Source: Gemmobacter fulvus (GTDB taxonomy: Bacteria > Pseudomonadota > Alphaproteobacteria > Rhodobacterales > Rhodobacteraceae). Taken from it: DNA of 64,000 nucleotides. A program made the position numbers and the translations under genes. This document shows positions 42,770 through 51,992 of this stretch, piece after piece. Where the stretch lies: contig NZ_CP076361.1 of assembly GCF_018798885.1 (NCBI RefSeq), forward strand, positions 2,571,501 to 2,635,500. Reading direction: 5' to 3'. The first letter of the stretch is position 1; each line of letters starts with the position of its first letter. The notes under the pieces are model-generated. The model did no database searches, was not told the origin of the DNA, and was given only the letters and a program-made list of their open reading frames with translations.

Positions 42770-44553
42770 TGCGCCGGCTCCGCCAGATCCTTGTTGCCAT
42801 GCAGCATCGACCGCCCGGCATAGATGCCGCCGACACATTCCATGGCAAAGCGTTCAATGTCACGGCCCCGGATTGCCGTCATCACGTCATCCGCCTCCTC
42901 CGGGGCATCGCCCAGCCGGATCAGGGCCTCGCGCCCGATCACCAGCGCACTTTCCAGCGTCTCGCGGATCTGGAACTCCACCCCCGCCTTCACAAGATCC
43001 AGCGCATGTTCCCGGTCGAAGGCGCGTGCCAGCACCGGCACCAGCGGAAACTCTGCCTTGGCCAGTTCGGCGATCTTGGTGACGGCTTCGCGGCTGTTCG
43101 GGGCGGCAATGATCAGGCTGGCCTCGGCGGCCCCCGCTGCGTGCAGGATATCCAGCCGCGTGCCATCGCCATACCAGACCTTGAAGCCGAAATCGCCCGC
43201 ATCACGGATGGCCTGCGCATCGGTGTCGATGATCGACAGGCTGTGACCGCGCGCCAGCAAGGGCTGGCTGATGATCTGGCCCATGCGCCCGAAGCCGATC
43301 AGCAGCACCCGCGCGCTCAGCTCTTCCACCGCGTCCACGCCATCCATCGCGGCGGTGGCCTTGGGGCCAAAGCGGTCATGCAGGAGGATCATCAGGGGTG
43401 TCAGCGCCATGGAGACGATGATGATGGCGGTCAGCACCGCATTGGCCGCGCCGTCAATGATGCCGACCTGCGTGGCGGTGGCATATAGCACGAAGGCAAA
43501 TTCGCCGCCCTGCGCCATCAGCACCGCGCGTTCCAGTGCCTCGCCATGCCCGGCGCGGGTCATCCGCGCCACGCCATAGATGACCCCCATCTTCAGGATG
43601 ACATAGGCGGGCACACAGATGGCAATCAGCCCCCAGTTCGCGGCAATCGTGGTCAGATCCAGCGCCATGCCGACGCCGAGGAAAAAGAGGCCGAGCAGCA
43701 GGCCGCGGAACGGCTCCACATCCGCCTCAAGCTGATGGCGGAACGAGGATTCCGACAGCAGCACCCCGGCGAGGAAGGCGCCCATGGCCATTGACAGCCC
43801 ACCCGCCTGCATCAGCACCGCCGCCCCCAGAACCACCAGCAGGGCTGCGGCTGTCATCACCTCGCGCGCGCCGAACCGGGCCAGCAGCCGGAACATCGGG
43901 TCCAGCAGATAGCGCCCGGCCAGCACCAGCGCCGCAATCGCCGCCAGCCCCATGGCAACGCCGGTCAGCCGGTCTGCCACTGTCACCTCGGCGCCACCGG
44001 GGGCCAGAAAGGCCACCAGAGCCAGCAGGGGCACGATCGCCAGATCCTCCAGCAGCAGGATCGCCACAATGCGCCGCCCCTTGGGCAGGGCCATCTGGCC
44101 GCGCTCTTCCAGCATCTGCATCACGATTGCGGTGGAGGTCAGCACAAAGCCTGTGCCCGCGACGAAGCTTTGCGCAATCGGAAAGCCAAGCGCCAGCCCG
44201 ACGCAGGTCAGCGCCGCGATGGCCCCGGCCACCTGAACCAGCCCGAGGCCAAAGATCTCGCCCCGCATCGCCCAAAGACGCGAGGGCTGCATTTCAAGGC
44301 CGATGATGAACAGGAACAGCACGACGCCCAGTTCCGCCACATGGATGATCGATTGCGCATCCTGAAAGACACCCAGCCCTAACGGCCCGATCACCAGACC
44401 GGCGGCCAGATAGCCCAGCACGGATCCAAGCCCCAGCCGCCGGAACAGCGGCACAGCAATCACAGCTGCGGCCAGCAGGACCACAACGCTGACCAGATCC
44501 GTACCCCCATGGTGCCCCGCCGCCTCTGCCGCTGCCACCGCTTCGCCTGCCAT
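42766..44553 (-). CDS. Kef-type monovalent cation:proton antiporter (CPA2 family)
   Basis: A 595-residue inner-membrane protein. A Na/H-exchanger domain (about 20-400) has LGYLAAGLVIGPLGLGVFQD, GVVLFLFIIGLEMQPSRLW and LTSTAIVMQMLEERG. A C-terminal TrkA-N/RCK nucleotide-binding domain follows (VLLIGFGRMGQIISQPLLARG ... IIDTDAQAIRDAGDFGFKVWYGDGTR). This matches KefB/KefC potassium efflux systems. No ancillary KefF/KefG gene is adjacent; the coupled partner is a DUF924 gene. Confidence 0.92.
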   Translation of the reverse strand: MAGEAVAAAEAAGHHGGTDLVSVVVLLAAAVIAVPLFRRLGLGSVLGYLAAGLVIGPLGLGVFQDAQSIIHVAELGVVLFLFIIGLEMQPSRLWAMRGEIFGLGLVQVAGAIAALTCVGLALGFPIAQSFVAGTGFVLTSTAIVMQMLEERGQMALPKGRRIVAILLLEDLAIVPLLALVAFLAPGGAEVTVADRLTGVAMGLAAIAALVLAGRYLLDPMFRLLARFGAREVMTAAALLVVLGAAVLMQAGGLSMAMGAFLAGVLLSESSFRHQLEADVEPFRGLLLGLFFLGVGMALDLTTIAANWGLIAICVPAYVILKMGVIYGVARMTRAGHGEALERAVLMAQGGEFAFVLYATATQVGIIDGAANAVLTAIIIVSMALTPLMILLHDRFGPKATAAMDGVDAVEELSARVLLIGFGRMGQIISQPLLARGHSLSIIDTDAQAIRDAGDFGFKVWYGDGTRLDILHAAGAAEASLIIAAPNSREAVTKIAELAKAEFPLVPVLARAFDREHALDLVKAGVEFQIRETLESALVIGREALIRLGDAPEEADDVMTAIRGRDIERFAMECVGGIYAGRSMLHGNKDLAEPAQ

Positions 44554-44780
44554 GCCGTCACCCCTTCAAGATTGCACATCACCCACACCGATCCGGCCAC
44601 CACCCAAAAGGCCAGCATCGGCGCGTCACGCACAGGCCTATAACCCGCTTTCGTGACGCAAACCCATAGGGTGCGAAAAATCAATGGCCCGCGTTGCAGG
44701 GCCAGTGTCTTTTGCAGAAGAGGTGGGGATTTGACCTGCTCCCGGATGCAATGATGCGCATCCATATGGCGGGAAGGGAG

Positions 44781-44880
44781 GGTGAGAGGCTGGACAACGA
44801 CCCAAGCGGGGCTCGTTACGGCTGCTTCCTTCCGGACCTGACCGGGTTGGCGAGGCGCTCGCCCGCGCCAACCTCTCACC
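44781..44880 (-). ncRNA. ffs: Signal recognition particle RNA, small bacterial (4.5S) type
   Basis: On the minus strand the conserved SRP apical core reads GGTCAGGTCCGGAAGGAAGC, followed by AGCC. The flanks GGTGAGAGG (5' end, 44872-44880) and CCTCTCACC (3' end, 44781-44789) are complementary and close a ~100-nt hairpin RNA. It lies in a 452-bp gap with no protein gene. Confidence 0.93.
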
Positions 44881-44935
44881 GCCCAGATAGGGCAGCGCGG
44901 CGGGGAATGCAAGGGGGCTGGCGTGGCAAAGCGTG

Positions 44936-44970
44936 GCCGCCGGGGCGGGCATCGAACCCGCCCCGGCGGC
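44936..44970. other. Very stable 14-bp hairpin beside ffs
   Basis: GCCGCCGGGGCGGG (44936-44949) and CCCGCCCCGGCGGC (44957-44970) pair perfectly with a 7-base loop CATCGAA. It lies 35 bp beyond the stop of the alpha/beta hydrolase gene (minus strand) and could end that transcript before ffs, though no T-run follows. Confidence 0.55.
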
Positions 44971-45005
44971 ATTGCTATGGGATGCGGGCCGCGACGGAGC
45001 GGGGA

Positions 45006-45953
45006 TCAGCGGGGCAGGGCGGCCAGAAACCCGGCCAGCAGTGCCGAGAACCGCGCGGGTTCTGCCGCGCGGCTTTGCAGGTGATCGCCACGGGTGTGCA
45101 GAAAAGTGGTTTGCCCCTGCCGCGCCGCCAGCAGGGCAAAGCTGGTCTCCTTGGGCACGATCCGGTCGGCAGAGCCGTGGAACAGCAGCACCGGGCCGGG
45201 GAAGGCGGCCAGCACCGGAATCACCTGTGCCTGACCGAGATTGACCCCATGGGTCAGCGCGAAGGCGGGGAGGGCAAGGCGGGTGCCCAAGCTGCGCAGC
45301 GGCAGGCCCAGCCGGTCGGTGACATGGGCGAGGACTATGGGGAAATCCAGCGCCGGGGCATCCAGCACCACGGCTGCCACATCCGCCGCCAGATCGGAAC
45401 GGGCCAGAAACTGGCCAATGATGCCACCGCCCATCGACGCACCGACCAGCACCACCTTTTGCACGCCCTGTGCCTGCAAGGCGATCATGGCGGCCTCGAG
45501 ATCCTGCCATTCCGTCAGGCCGAAGCTGCGCAGGCCATCGGGGGCAGCGGGGGCCCCGGCATCGTTGCGATAGGTGATCAGCAGCGTCGGCAGGCCTGCG
45601 GCGTGCAATTCGCGCAGATAGGCATACCCATCCTCACGCGCGCCACCGATCCCATGCACGAAAATCGCGCCCAGCTGCGCCTGTTCCGCCCCCGGCACCA
45701 GCCACGCGGGGGCGGGGCCGAGCGGTGTGTCCACCGTCAGTTCAGTGAAAGGCAGGCCAAGTGCGCGGCTGGGATCGCCCCGGTAGCCGAGGGTCAGAGG
45801 ATCGGTGATCTCTGCCGCCTCGGGCGCTGCAAAGGCGCGCCCGCTGAGCACCTCGACCATCAGGCGATGGGTAAACCATGTGGCACCGACCACCGCCAGC
45901 AACAGCAGCACAAATGCGGTGACCAGCAGGCGGCGTGGCCAGCGGCGGCGCAT
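45006..45953 (-). CDS. Alpha/beta hydrolase with N-terminal membrane anchor
   Basis: A 315-residue protein. Residues 7-27 (PRRLLVTAFVLLLLAVVGATWF) form a membrane anchor. The hydrolase core has the oxyanion region FVHGIGGAREDG, the nucleophile elbow VGASMGGG, an acidic residue in LFHGSADRIVP and a late His in TRGDHLQS. The catalytic domain should face the periplasm. Substrate unknown. It overlaps the HAD gene by 1 bp and is probably cotranscribed with it. Confidence 0.85.
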   Translation of the reverse strand: MRRRWPRRLLVTAFVLLLLAVVGATWFTHRLMVEVLSGRAFAAPEAAEITDPLTLGYRGDPSRALGLPFTELTVDTPLGPAPAWLVPGAEQAQLGAIFVHGIGGAREDGYAYLRELHAAGLPTLLITYRNDAGAPAAPDGLRSFGLTEWQDLEAAMIALQAQGVQKVVLVGASMGGGIIGQFLARSDLAADVAAVVLDAPALDFPIVLAHVTDRLGLPLRSLGTRLALPAFALTHGVNLGQAQVIPVLAAFPGPVLLFHGSADRIVPKETSFALLAARQGQTTFLHTRGDHLQSRAAEPARFSALLAGFLAALPR

Positions 45954-46579
45954 CAGATCAGCCCCACCCGCCGCGCGCCATCCAGCAGCGAGGCGGCGAC
46001 GTGATCCGCATGGCGGCCATCGGTCGGCAGCACATCGGGCACCTGCACGACCACACAGCCCGCCGCCTTGGCCGCTGCCGCGCCGGTTTCGCTGTCTTCA
46101 AACACCACACAGCGGGCCGGGGCGACGCCCAGCTTGGCCGCTGTCAGCAGGTAGGGTTCGGGATGGGGTTTGGCGGTCTGCACATCATCCAGCGTCACCA
46201 CATGGGCAAAGGCATCGGCCAGCCCGGCCAGCCCCAGCTTGTAATGCGCGCTGTCCCGCCCGGAGGAGGTGCAGAGCGCGCGGGGTTGGCGCAGCAGGCC
46301 CAGCAGTTCAAACACACCGGGCTTCAGCGGCAGGTTGCGGGCGATTTCGGCCTCGAATCCGCTGCGCCACAGGCGGTTCAGGGCGACAAGGTCCAGATCG
46401 GGATGGGCCGCCCGCAAGATCGCATCGCCCGAGGTGACATCCTTGCCGATCAGGCTGTGGAACACCGTTTCGTCCAGCGGCGCATCCAGCGCGGCAAAGG
46501 CCGCGCGCCCGGTACGGAGCGCCACGCTTTCGGTATCAATCAGCGTGCCATCCAGATCGAAGATCACCGCATCGAACAT
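45953..46579 (-). CDS. HAD-superfamily hydrolase (subfamily IA, phosphoglucomutase/phosphatase-like)
   Basis: A 208-residue HAD protein: motif I DLDGTLIDTES, motif II TSSG, motif III with K in VQTAKPHPEPYL and motif IV FEDSETG. A small alpha-helical cap sits between motifs I and II. This is the beta-phosphoglucomutase/phosphatase type; the substrate cannot be deduced. AAAGGAAAACGCG precedes the ATG. It lies between a CpdB-like gene and the membrane hydrolase. Confidence 0.88.
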   Translation of the reverse strand: MFDAVIFDLDGTLIDTESVALRTGRAAFAALDAPLDETVFHSLIGKDVTSGDAILRAAHPDLDLVALNRLWRSGFEAEIARNLPLKPGVFELLGLLRQPRALCTSSGRDSAHYKLGLAGLADAFAHVVTLDDVQTAKPHPEPYLLTAAKLGVAPARCVVFEDSETGAAAAKAAGCVVVQVPDVLPTDGRHADHVAASLLDGARRVGLI

Positions 46580-46629
46580 CGCGTTTTCCTTTTTTCTGTG
46601 GCCGCGTCTGTGGTGTTCCGTCTAGCGGA

Positions 46630-48516
46630 TCACAGATGCAGACGGAAGCGGGCAAAACCTTCGTCGGTCTGGCCCAGCAATTGCGGGGTGAAATGCGCGA
46701 TGTCGGCCAGATAGGGCAGGGCGGCGGGGGCGGTGTCATAGGTGACGGTTGTGCCGGGCATCGGTTGAAAACGGGCGGTTCCGGCGGGCAACGGCGATGC
46801 CACCGGGGCCTGTGCGATGAAACGCAGCAGCACATCGCGGATCGGCATCCGCCCTACATCGACCAGCCGCTCGGGCCGCGCGCCGGAGTACCCGCCACAG
46901 CCTGCCGCGCGATAGCTGTTGGTCGCCAGCAGGAATTCGGCCTGCGGCGGGATCGGCTGGCCCTGAAACCGCAGATTTTGCACCCGCTGCGCCTCAGGGT
47001 GCCGCAGCGCGCCATGGCGGTCGTAGCGGGCCGGTTGTGTCAGGTCGATCTCGAAGCTGAGGCCAAGGATGCAGTCGTGATTGTAGCTGGGAAAATCCTC
47101 GTCGATCAGCGGATGATCCTGCGCTCCGGGCGGGATGCGCTGAAACAGGCCCATCGCGTTTTCCAGCCAATCCGCCAGATCGGCCCCGGTCAGGCGCAGT
47201 GCGGCGATGGTATTGGGAAAGATATACAGATCGGCGGCATGGCGCAGCGCCATCTTGCCCGCCGGAATTTCGGTATAATTCTGCGGCCCGCCGCGCCCAC
47301 CCGCCTTGAACGGCGAGACGGCGGATAGGATCGGCAAGGCCGCCTCGGGCCGCCCGGCCACCTGTTGCGCCACATGCTGTGCCTGCGCCTGCGCCACCAG
47401 CGCCAGCGCGGGGCTGGGGGCGATGGTGGCAAAAAAGCTGTGCAGGGCCATGGTGGTGTTGCCGATGGCGCGGCGGGTATAGGCGACGGTGGCCGCGTGA
47501 TCCTCGCGCATGTCGGCCAGAATTTCGGGCACGGCATCCGGGTTCGCGGCGAGAACCGAACGCGCTTCGACCTGAAACCCCTCAACCTGCCACCCTTGTG
47601 CCGAATGGCGCAGATTTAGGTCGATCACCCCCAGATGCGAGCCGTTGAACCCCGGCATCACCACCGGCGTGCCGCAGATCATGCCGCGCGTGGCGTCGAT
47701 CAGTTGCATCCCTGCAAAGGCAGCGGACGGAAAAATCAGATGGCTGTGCCCGGCGATGATCGCATCAATGCCGGGCACCTGCGCCAGGGCCGTGGTGGCG
47801 TTTTCGGCGCAGGGGCCGGCCTCGGCCACACCGATCCCCGAATGGGACAGGGCCACCACGATGTCGGCCCCGGCCTGCCGCAGCCGGGGCACAAGGGCGG
47901 TCGCCACCTCCACGATGCCGCGCGTCTGCAGCCGCCCGTCCAGCCACTGCCTGTCCCATTGCACGATCTGCGGCGGCGCAAAGCCGATGACGCCGATGCA
48001 TAGCGGGAGGCTTTGGCCGCGGTCATCGGTGATCTGGCGGCGGATCAGGCAATAGGGCGGCAGCAGCGTGTCATCTGCCTCCGGGCTGGCGCCCAGCCGC
48101 CGTGCGATATTGGCCGAGACCACGGGAAACTGCGCCCCCGCGAGGGCCTGCATCAGCGCCTCAAGCCCGTAGTTGAATTCGTGATTGCCCAGAGTCGCCG
48201 CGTCATAGCCGATGCGGTTCATCACGCGAATCGCCGGGTGCAGATGCCCTTGCCCCAGAACGCCGGGCTGCATGACATAATCGCCCATCGGATTGCCCTG
48301 CAGGAAATCGCCATTGTCGAGCAGAACACAGCAGTCCACCTCGCGCCGGGCGGCAGCCACCAGCGCCGCCGTATGCGCAAGCCCGGTGCCGGGGCAGGGT
48401 CTGTCGGCATAGTAATCATAGCCCAGCAGATGCACATGCAGATCCGAAGTGCCCAATATGCGCAACCGGGCATGGCTGCTGTGTCCGGTCGCATCGGGAA
48501 GGGCGGTGGCGGTCAA
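46630..48516 (-). CDS. cpdB: 2',3'-cyclic-nucleotide phosphodiesterase / 3'-nucleotidase (CpdB-like)
   Basis: A 628-residue metallophosphatase. N-terminal calcineurin-like domain: LGTSDLHVHLLGYDYYAD, LLDNGDFLQGNPMGDY, ATLGNHEFNYGLEALM, ALSHSGIG and IAGHSHLIFP. C-terminal 5'-nucleotidase domain (about 350-560) has FPNTIAALRLTGADLADWLE. E. coli CpdB is periplasmic, but here no signal peptide is visible. The frame begins with a TTG (48516) and no good Shine-Dalgarno, so the start is uncertain. It is divergent from nudC. Confidence 0.87.
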   Translation of the reverse strand: MTATALPDATGHSSHARLRILGTSDLHVHLLGYDYYADRPCPGTGLAHTAALVAAARREVDCCVLLDNGDFLQGNPMGDYVMQPGVLGQGHLHPAIRVMNRIGYDAATLGNHEFNYGLEALMQALAGAQFPVVSANIARRLGASPEADDTLLPPYCLIRRQITDDRGQSLPLCIGVIGFAPPQIVQWDRQWLDGRLQTRGIVEVATALVPRLRQAGADIVVALSHSGIGVAEAGPCAENATTALAQVPGIDAIIAGHSHLIFPSAAFAGMQLIDATRGMICGTPVVMPGFNGSHLGVIDLNLRHSAQGWQVEGFQVEARSVLAANPDAVPEILADMREDHAATVAYTRRAIGNTTMALHSFFATIAPSPALALVAQAQAQHVAQQVAGRPEAALPILSAVSPFKAGGRGGPQNYTEIPAGKMALRHAADLYIFPNTIAALRLTGADLADWLENAMGLFQRIPPGAQDHPLIDEDFPSYNHDCILGLSFEIDLTQPARYDRHGALRHPEAQRVQNLRFQGQPIPPQAEFLLATNSYRAAGCGGYSGARPERLVDVGRMPIRDVLLRFIAQAPVASPLPAGTARFQPMPGTTVTYDTAPAALPYLADIAHFTPQLLGQTDEGFARFRLHL

Positions 48517-48786
48517 GGGAAATCCAGTCGTTCAATCTCAGGCCGCAAAAGGCGGATCAAAAAGCTTGAGGCAACAAAAAAATCGTAACGCGCACAAGGG
48601 ACTGGACTTTGAAATCGATTGCGCTGTCAACGCGCATTTTGTGCCAGTGGAACATCTTGCGGTTGCGCGTTGCGGCAATGTCACCGTGGTCGTGGGGCCA
48701 CCTTGGCATCGGGATGGCGCTGTGGATTTACAGCGCGGGCTGGCCTGTGCCACATCACGCAGGGCAACGGCAGAAGGAATGGGCGG

Positions 48787-49740
48787 ATGCGTCTGGCAGA
48801 AACGGTGACATTCGGCGGCTCTGGCCTCGACCGGGCAGCGCATCTGCGCGGCGATAAGACCGAGATGGCCCGCCGCCTTGCGACCGGGCGTGTCCTGCCG
48901 CTGTGGCGCGGCAAGCCGCTACTGGCAGATGCGGGCACGCTGGGCTGGCTTGAGGCCGGTCATCCGGCGCTGGCGCATGGGCGCGCGCCGGTGTTTCTGG
49001 GCTGCGACGCCGGGCAGGATTGTTTCGCGCAGGATATTTCCGACTGGACGCCCGAAGCCGGGGCCGAGGCGGTGGAGCACGGGTTCTTCGATGCGTCAGA
49101 GCAGCGCCACCCGGCCCTGCCCGCCACATGGGTCTTTGCCGAATTGCGCGGTGTGATGGCCGCGCTGACGCCCCGCGCGGCAGAACTGGCGGCCACGGCG
49201 CGGGCGATCCTGCACTGGCACCGCAGTCACGGCTTCTGTGCCACCTGTGGGGCCGCGTCCGACATGGCGATGGCGGGCTGGCAGCGCAGTTGCCCGGCCT
49301 GCGGCGCGCAGCATTTTCCGCGCACCGATCCGGTGGTCATCATGCTGGTGACGCATGGCAACCGCGTGTTGCTCGGGCGCTCCGGTGGGTGGCCCGAGGG
49401 CATGTATTCCTGCCTTGCCGGCTTTGTGGAGCCGGGCGAGACGATCGAGGCCGCCGTGCGGCGCGAAGTGCTGGAAGAGGCGGGCGTCCGCATCGGGCCT
49501 GTGCGCTATCTGGCCAGCCAGCCCTGGCCCTTCCCCGCCTCGCTGATGATCGGCTGTGCCGCCGAGGCGCTGAGCACCGACATCACGCTGGATCCAGCGG
49601 AACTGGAGGATGCGCTCTGGCTTGGACGCGAAGAGGTGTTGCAGTCCTTCAACGGCGAGCATCCGCAGATCCGCCCGGCAAGAAAGGGGTCGATTGCCCA
49701 TTTCCTGCTGTGGAACTGGCTTGCAGATCGGCTCGATTGA
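48787..49740 (+). CDS. nudC: NAD(+)/NADH diphosphatase NudC
   Basis: The 317-residue Nudix hydrolase has a zinc ribbon (CATCGAAS ... CPACGAQHFPRTDP), a Nudix box (GFVEPGETIEAA then REVLEEAG) and the NADH-specific SQPWPFPASLMIG after it. It cleaves NAD(H) to NMN(H) and AMP, and related enzymes remove NAD caps from RNA. The ATG at 48787 was chosen because the family domain starts shortly after; a longer upstream frame is not protein-like. About 270 bp separate it from the divergent cpdB. Confidence 0.93.
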   Translation: MRLAETVTFGGSGLDRAAHLRGDKTEMARRLATGRVLPLWRGKPLLADAGTLGWLEAGHPALAHGRAPVFLGCDAGQDCFAQDISDWTPEAGAEAVEHGFFDASEQRHPALPATWVFAELRGVMAALTPRAAELAATARAILHWHRSHGFCATCGAASDMAMAGWQRSCPACGAQHFPRTDPVVIMLVTHGNRVLLGRSGGWPEGMYSCLAGFVEPGETIEAAVRREVLEEAGVRIGPVRYLASQPWPFPASLMIGCAAEALSTDITLDPAELEDALWLGREEVLQSFNGEHPQIRPARKGSIAHFLLWNWLADRLD

Positions 49741-49809
49741 GTCGAAAAAAGACAAGGTCAGCATCTGGGCCGAACCTGCGGGTTCAAGGTCGGAACAGCA
49801 GGAAGCAGT

Positions 49810-50283
49810 ATGAAACTCAGCACCCGTGAAGATATCGAAGCGCCGCTTGACTATGTGTTTGGCGCCTTTGCCGATACCGAAGGGTGGGAACGCGCGGCGA
49901 TGCGGCGCGGGGCCGAGGTGACGCGAGCCGACCGTCTGCGCACGCCCGGCCCGGGCATGGCGTGGAATGTGGGCTTCGATTACCGGGGCAAACCCCGGCG
50001 TCTGAACATCAAGCTGGCCAGCATCGACGCGCCGAATGCGCTGGGGTTCCAGCTGAGCGCCAGTTCGGTCGATGGCAATGTGTCGATTGAATTCGTTGAA
50101 CTTTCTGCGCGGCGTACAAGGGTCAGCTTTGGCACCGAATTCAAGGCGCGCAGTCTGGCGGCGCGGGTGTTCCTGCAATCGCTGAAACTGGCCAAGGGCA
50201 AGATCGAACGCAAGTTCGAAACCCGCGTCGCGCAACTGTGCAACGAAATCGAAGACCGCTATCGCACCAGCCAGAAGCGCTGA
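49810..50283 (+). CDS. SRPBCC-fold protein
   Basis: The 157-residue protein begins MKLSTREDIEAPLDYVFGAFADTEGWERAAMRRG, a START/SRPBCC (polyketide-cyclase-like) N terminus, with strands VGFDYRGKPRRLNIKLASI and a C-terminal helix (LAKGKIERKFETRVAQLCNEIE). The ligand is unknown. GGAAG precedes the ATG. It converges on pheA. Confidence 0.78.
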   Translation: MKLSTREDIEAPLDYVFGAFADTEGWERAAMRRGAEVTRADRLRTPGPGMAWNVGFDYRGKPRRLNIKLASIDAPNALGFQLSASSVDGNVSIEFVELSARRTRVSFGTEFKARSLAARVFLQSLKLAKGKIERKFETRVAQLCNEIEDRYRTSQKR

Positions 50284-50325
50284 CGCCGGACGCGCAGGCC
50301 GGGCCATCGGCCCGGCGCACGGCCC

Positions 50326-51159
50326 TCAGGCGCGGCTGGGATCGGCCGGATAGACGCCCAGAATATCGCAGGCGCTGGTGAAATACCGCAGTTCGTCCAG
50401 CGCGCGCGCCACATTCGCATCGTCGGGATGGCCCTCGATGTCGGCGTAGAACTCGGTCGCGGTGAAGCTGCCGCCCACCATGTAGCTTTCCAGCTTGGTC
50501 ATGTTGACGCCATTGGTGGCAAAGCCGCCCATAGCCTTGTAAAGCGCCGCCGGAATGTTGCGCACCCGGAAGGTGAAGGTGGTCATCATCGGCCCGGGCC
50601 CGCGCCGCGCGCTGTCCAGCGCCCGCGACATCACCAGAAAGCGGGTGGTGTTGTTCGACTGATCCTCGATCTGCCGCGCCACCACATCCAGCCCGTAGAT
50701 TTCGCCCGCCAGTTCCGACGCCAGCGCGCCGATGGCCGGATCACCCTTTTCTGCCACGATCTTGGCCGAACCTGCGGTATCGGCCCCGGTCAGGGCGCGC
50801 AGGTTGTGCTGTTTCAGGAACGACCGGCACTGGCCCAGCAGCACGGTATGGCTCATCGCGGCGGTGATCTTGTCCAGCGGTGTGCCCGGCAGCGCCAGCA
50901 GGTTGATGTGGACGCGCACAAAGGCCTCGTCGATGATCCGCAGCCCCGAGCCGGGCAGCAGCGAGTGGATGTCGGCCACGCGGCCATAGGTGGAATTCTC
51001 CACCGGCAGCATCGCCAGATCCACGTCGCCGGTGCGGCACAGCTCGATTGCGTCCTCGAAGGTGCGGCAGGGCACCGCCTCCATGCCGGGGCGGGCCTGA
51101 CGGCACGCCTCGTGGGAATAGGCCCCGAGTTCGCCCTGAAACGAGATCCGCCCTGCCAT
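50326..51159 (-). CDS. pheA: Prephenate dehydratase
   Basis: The 277-residue enzyme makes phenylpyruvate for phenylalanine synthesis. The prephenate dehydratase domain (about 1-180) begins RISFQGELGAYSHEACRQA and has the conserved NNTTRFLVM. A C-terminal ACT domain (about 195-275) with NMTKLESYMVGGSFTATEFYADIEG should give phenylalanine feedback. There is no chorismate mutase domain. The start at 51159 matches the family N terminus; a 13-residue extension is possible but unlikely. Confidence 0.95.
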   Translation of the reverse strand: MAGRISFQGELGAYSHEACRQARPGMEAVPCRTFEDAIELCRTGDVDLAMLPVENSTYGRVADIHSLLPGSGLRIIDEAFVRVHINLLALPGTPLDKITAAMSHTVLLGQCRSFLKQHNLRALTGADTAGSAKIVAEKGDPAIGALASELAGEIYGLDVVARQIEDQSNNTTRFLVMSRALDSARRGPGPMMTTFTFRVRNIPAALYKAMGGFATNGVNMTKLESYMVGGSFTATEFYADIEGHPDDANVARALDELRYFTSACDILGVYPADPSRA

Positions 51160-51280
51160 AGTGTCACACTCCGTGGTCAATTCGCCGCATTTGCGCATTT
51201 GGTCGCGCTACTACACCTTGAAACCAGAGGGGGGAAGCGGATAGAAGCCCCATCAGCGATAAGCCAAGGTAGGACGCGAC

Positions 51281-51796
51281 ATGTTCGACACGATGACTTC
51301 AACCAAGGTGCTGGGCGCGGTCTGCGGGTCGCTTCTGGTCTTTCTTCTGGGCAACTGGGCGGCGGATTCGCTCTATTCCATGGAGGGTGGCCATGGCGGC
51401 GAGGAAACTCAAAGCTATGTGATCGCCGTCGAGGACAGCGGTGCCGCTGCTGCCGTCGAAGAAGGCCCGGCCTTTGCCGATCTTTATGCCGCAGCCGATG
51501 TGGCCGCGGGCGAGAAAGCCTTTGCCAAATGCAAGGCCTGCCACAAGGTCGACGGGACCGATGGCACCGGCCCGCATCTGAACGGGGTTGTGGGGCGCGC
51601 CAAGGCCGCTGCCGCAGGGTTTGGTTATTCCGACGTGCTGAAGGGCATGGCCGCCGACAGCTGGACCCCGGAAAATCTGGATGCCTTCCTCGAAAACCCC
51701 AAAGGCTATGCGCCGGGCACCAAGATGTCCTTCGCCGGTCTGCCCAAGGTGCAGGACCGTGCCAACCTGATCGCATGGCTGGCAACGCAGCCCTGA
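51281..51796 (+). CDS. Membrane-anchored cytochrome c (c552/cy type)
   Basis: A 171-residue protein with an uncleaved N-terminal anchor (residues 8-28, [21 protein letters not shown]), an acidic/Ala-rich linker, and a class I cytochrome c domain with CKACH (84-88) and axial Met149 in GTKMSFAG. This matches membrane-tethered cytochrome c of Rhodobacter (cy) and Paracoccus (c552), which carries electrons from complex III to terminal oxidases. It has its own promoter region divergent from pheA and a strong terminator. Confidence 0.92.
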   Translation: MFDTMTSTKVLGAVCGSLLVFLLGNWAADSLYSMEGGHGGEETQSYVIAVEDSGAAAAVEEGPAFADLYAAADVAAGEKAFAKCKACHKVDGTDGTGPHLNGVVGRAKAAAAGFGYSDVLKGMAADSWTPENLDAFLENPKGYAPGTKMSFAGLPKVQDRANLIAWLATQP

Positions 51797-51824
51797 TCGT
51801 TGCTCTAGACCGATGTCGTCTCTG

Positions 51825-51855
51825 GGCCACCCCTTGCGGGTGGCCTTTTGCTTTT
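51825..51855 (+). terminator. Intrinsic terminator after the cytochrome c gene
   Basis: Arms GGCCACCC (51825-51832) and GGGTGGCC (51838-51845) are followed directly by TTTTGCTTTTT. This is a classic rho-independent terminator. Confidence 0.92.
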
Positions 51856-51992
51856 TGGGGCGGGCAGGCGGGTTTGGGTGGGCAGGCGGGCACAATCGCG
51901 GCGAATTCACGCAATCGCGCCTTGAGGGGGCGGGATTTTCCGTTACTCTCTGGCGTCAAAGCCGCGGAGCCGGCCGAACCGAGGAGAGCCGC

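Noticed and set aside
44936-44970. tRNA-like T-arm (loop with TTCGATG on the minus strand)
   Set aside because: The stem is 14 bp long and continuous, and no acceptor, D or anticodon arms can be drawn around it. It is a plain hairpin.
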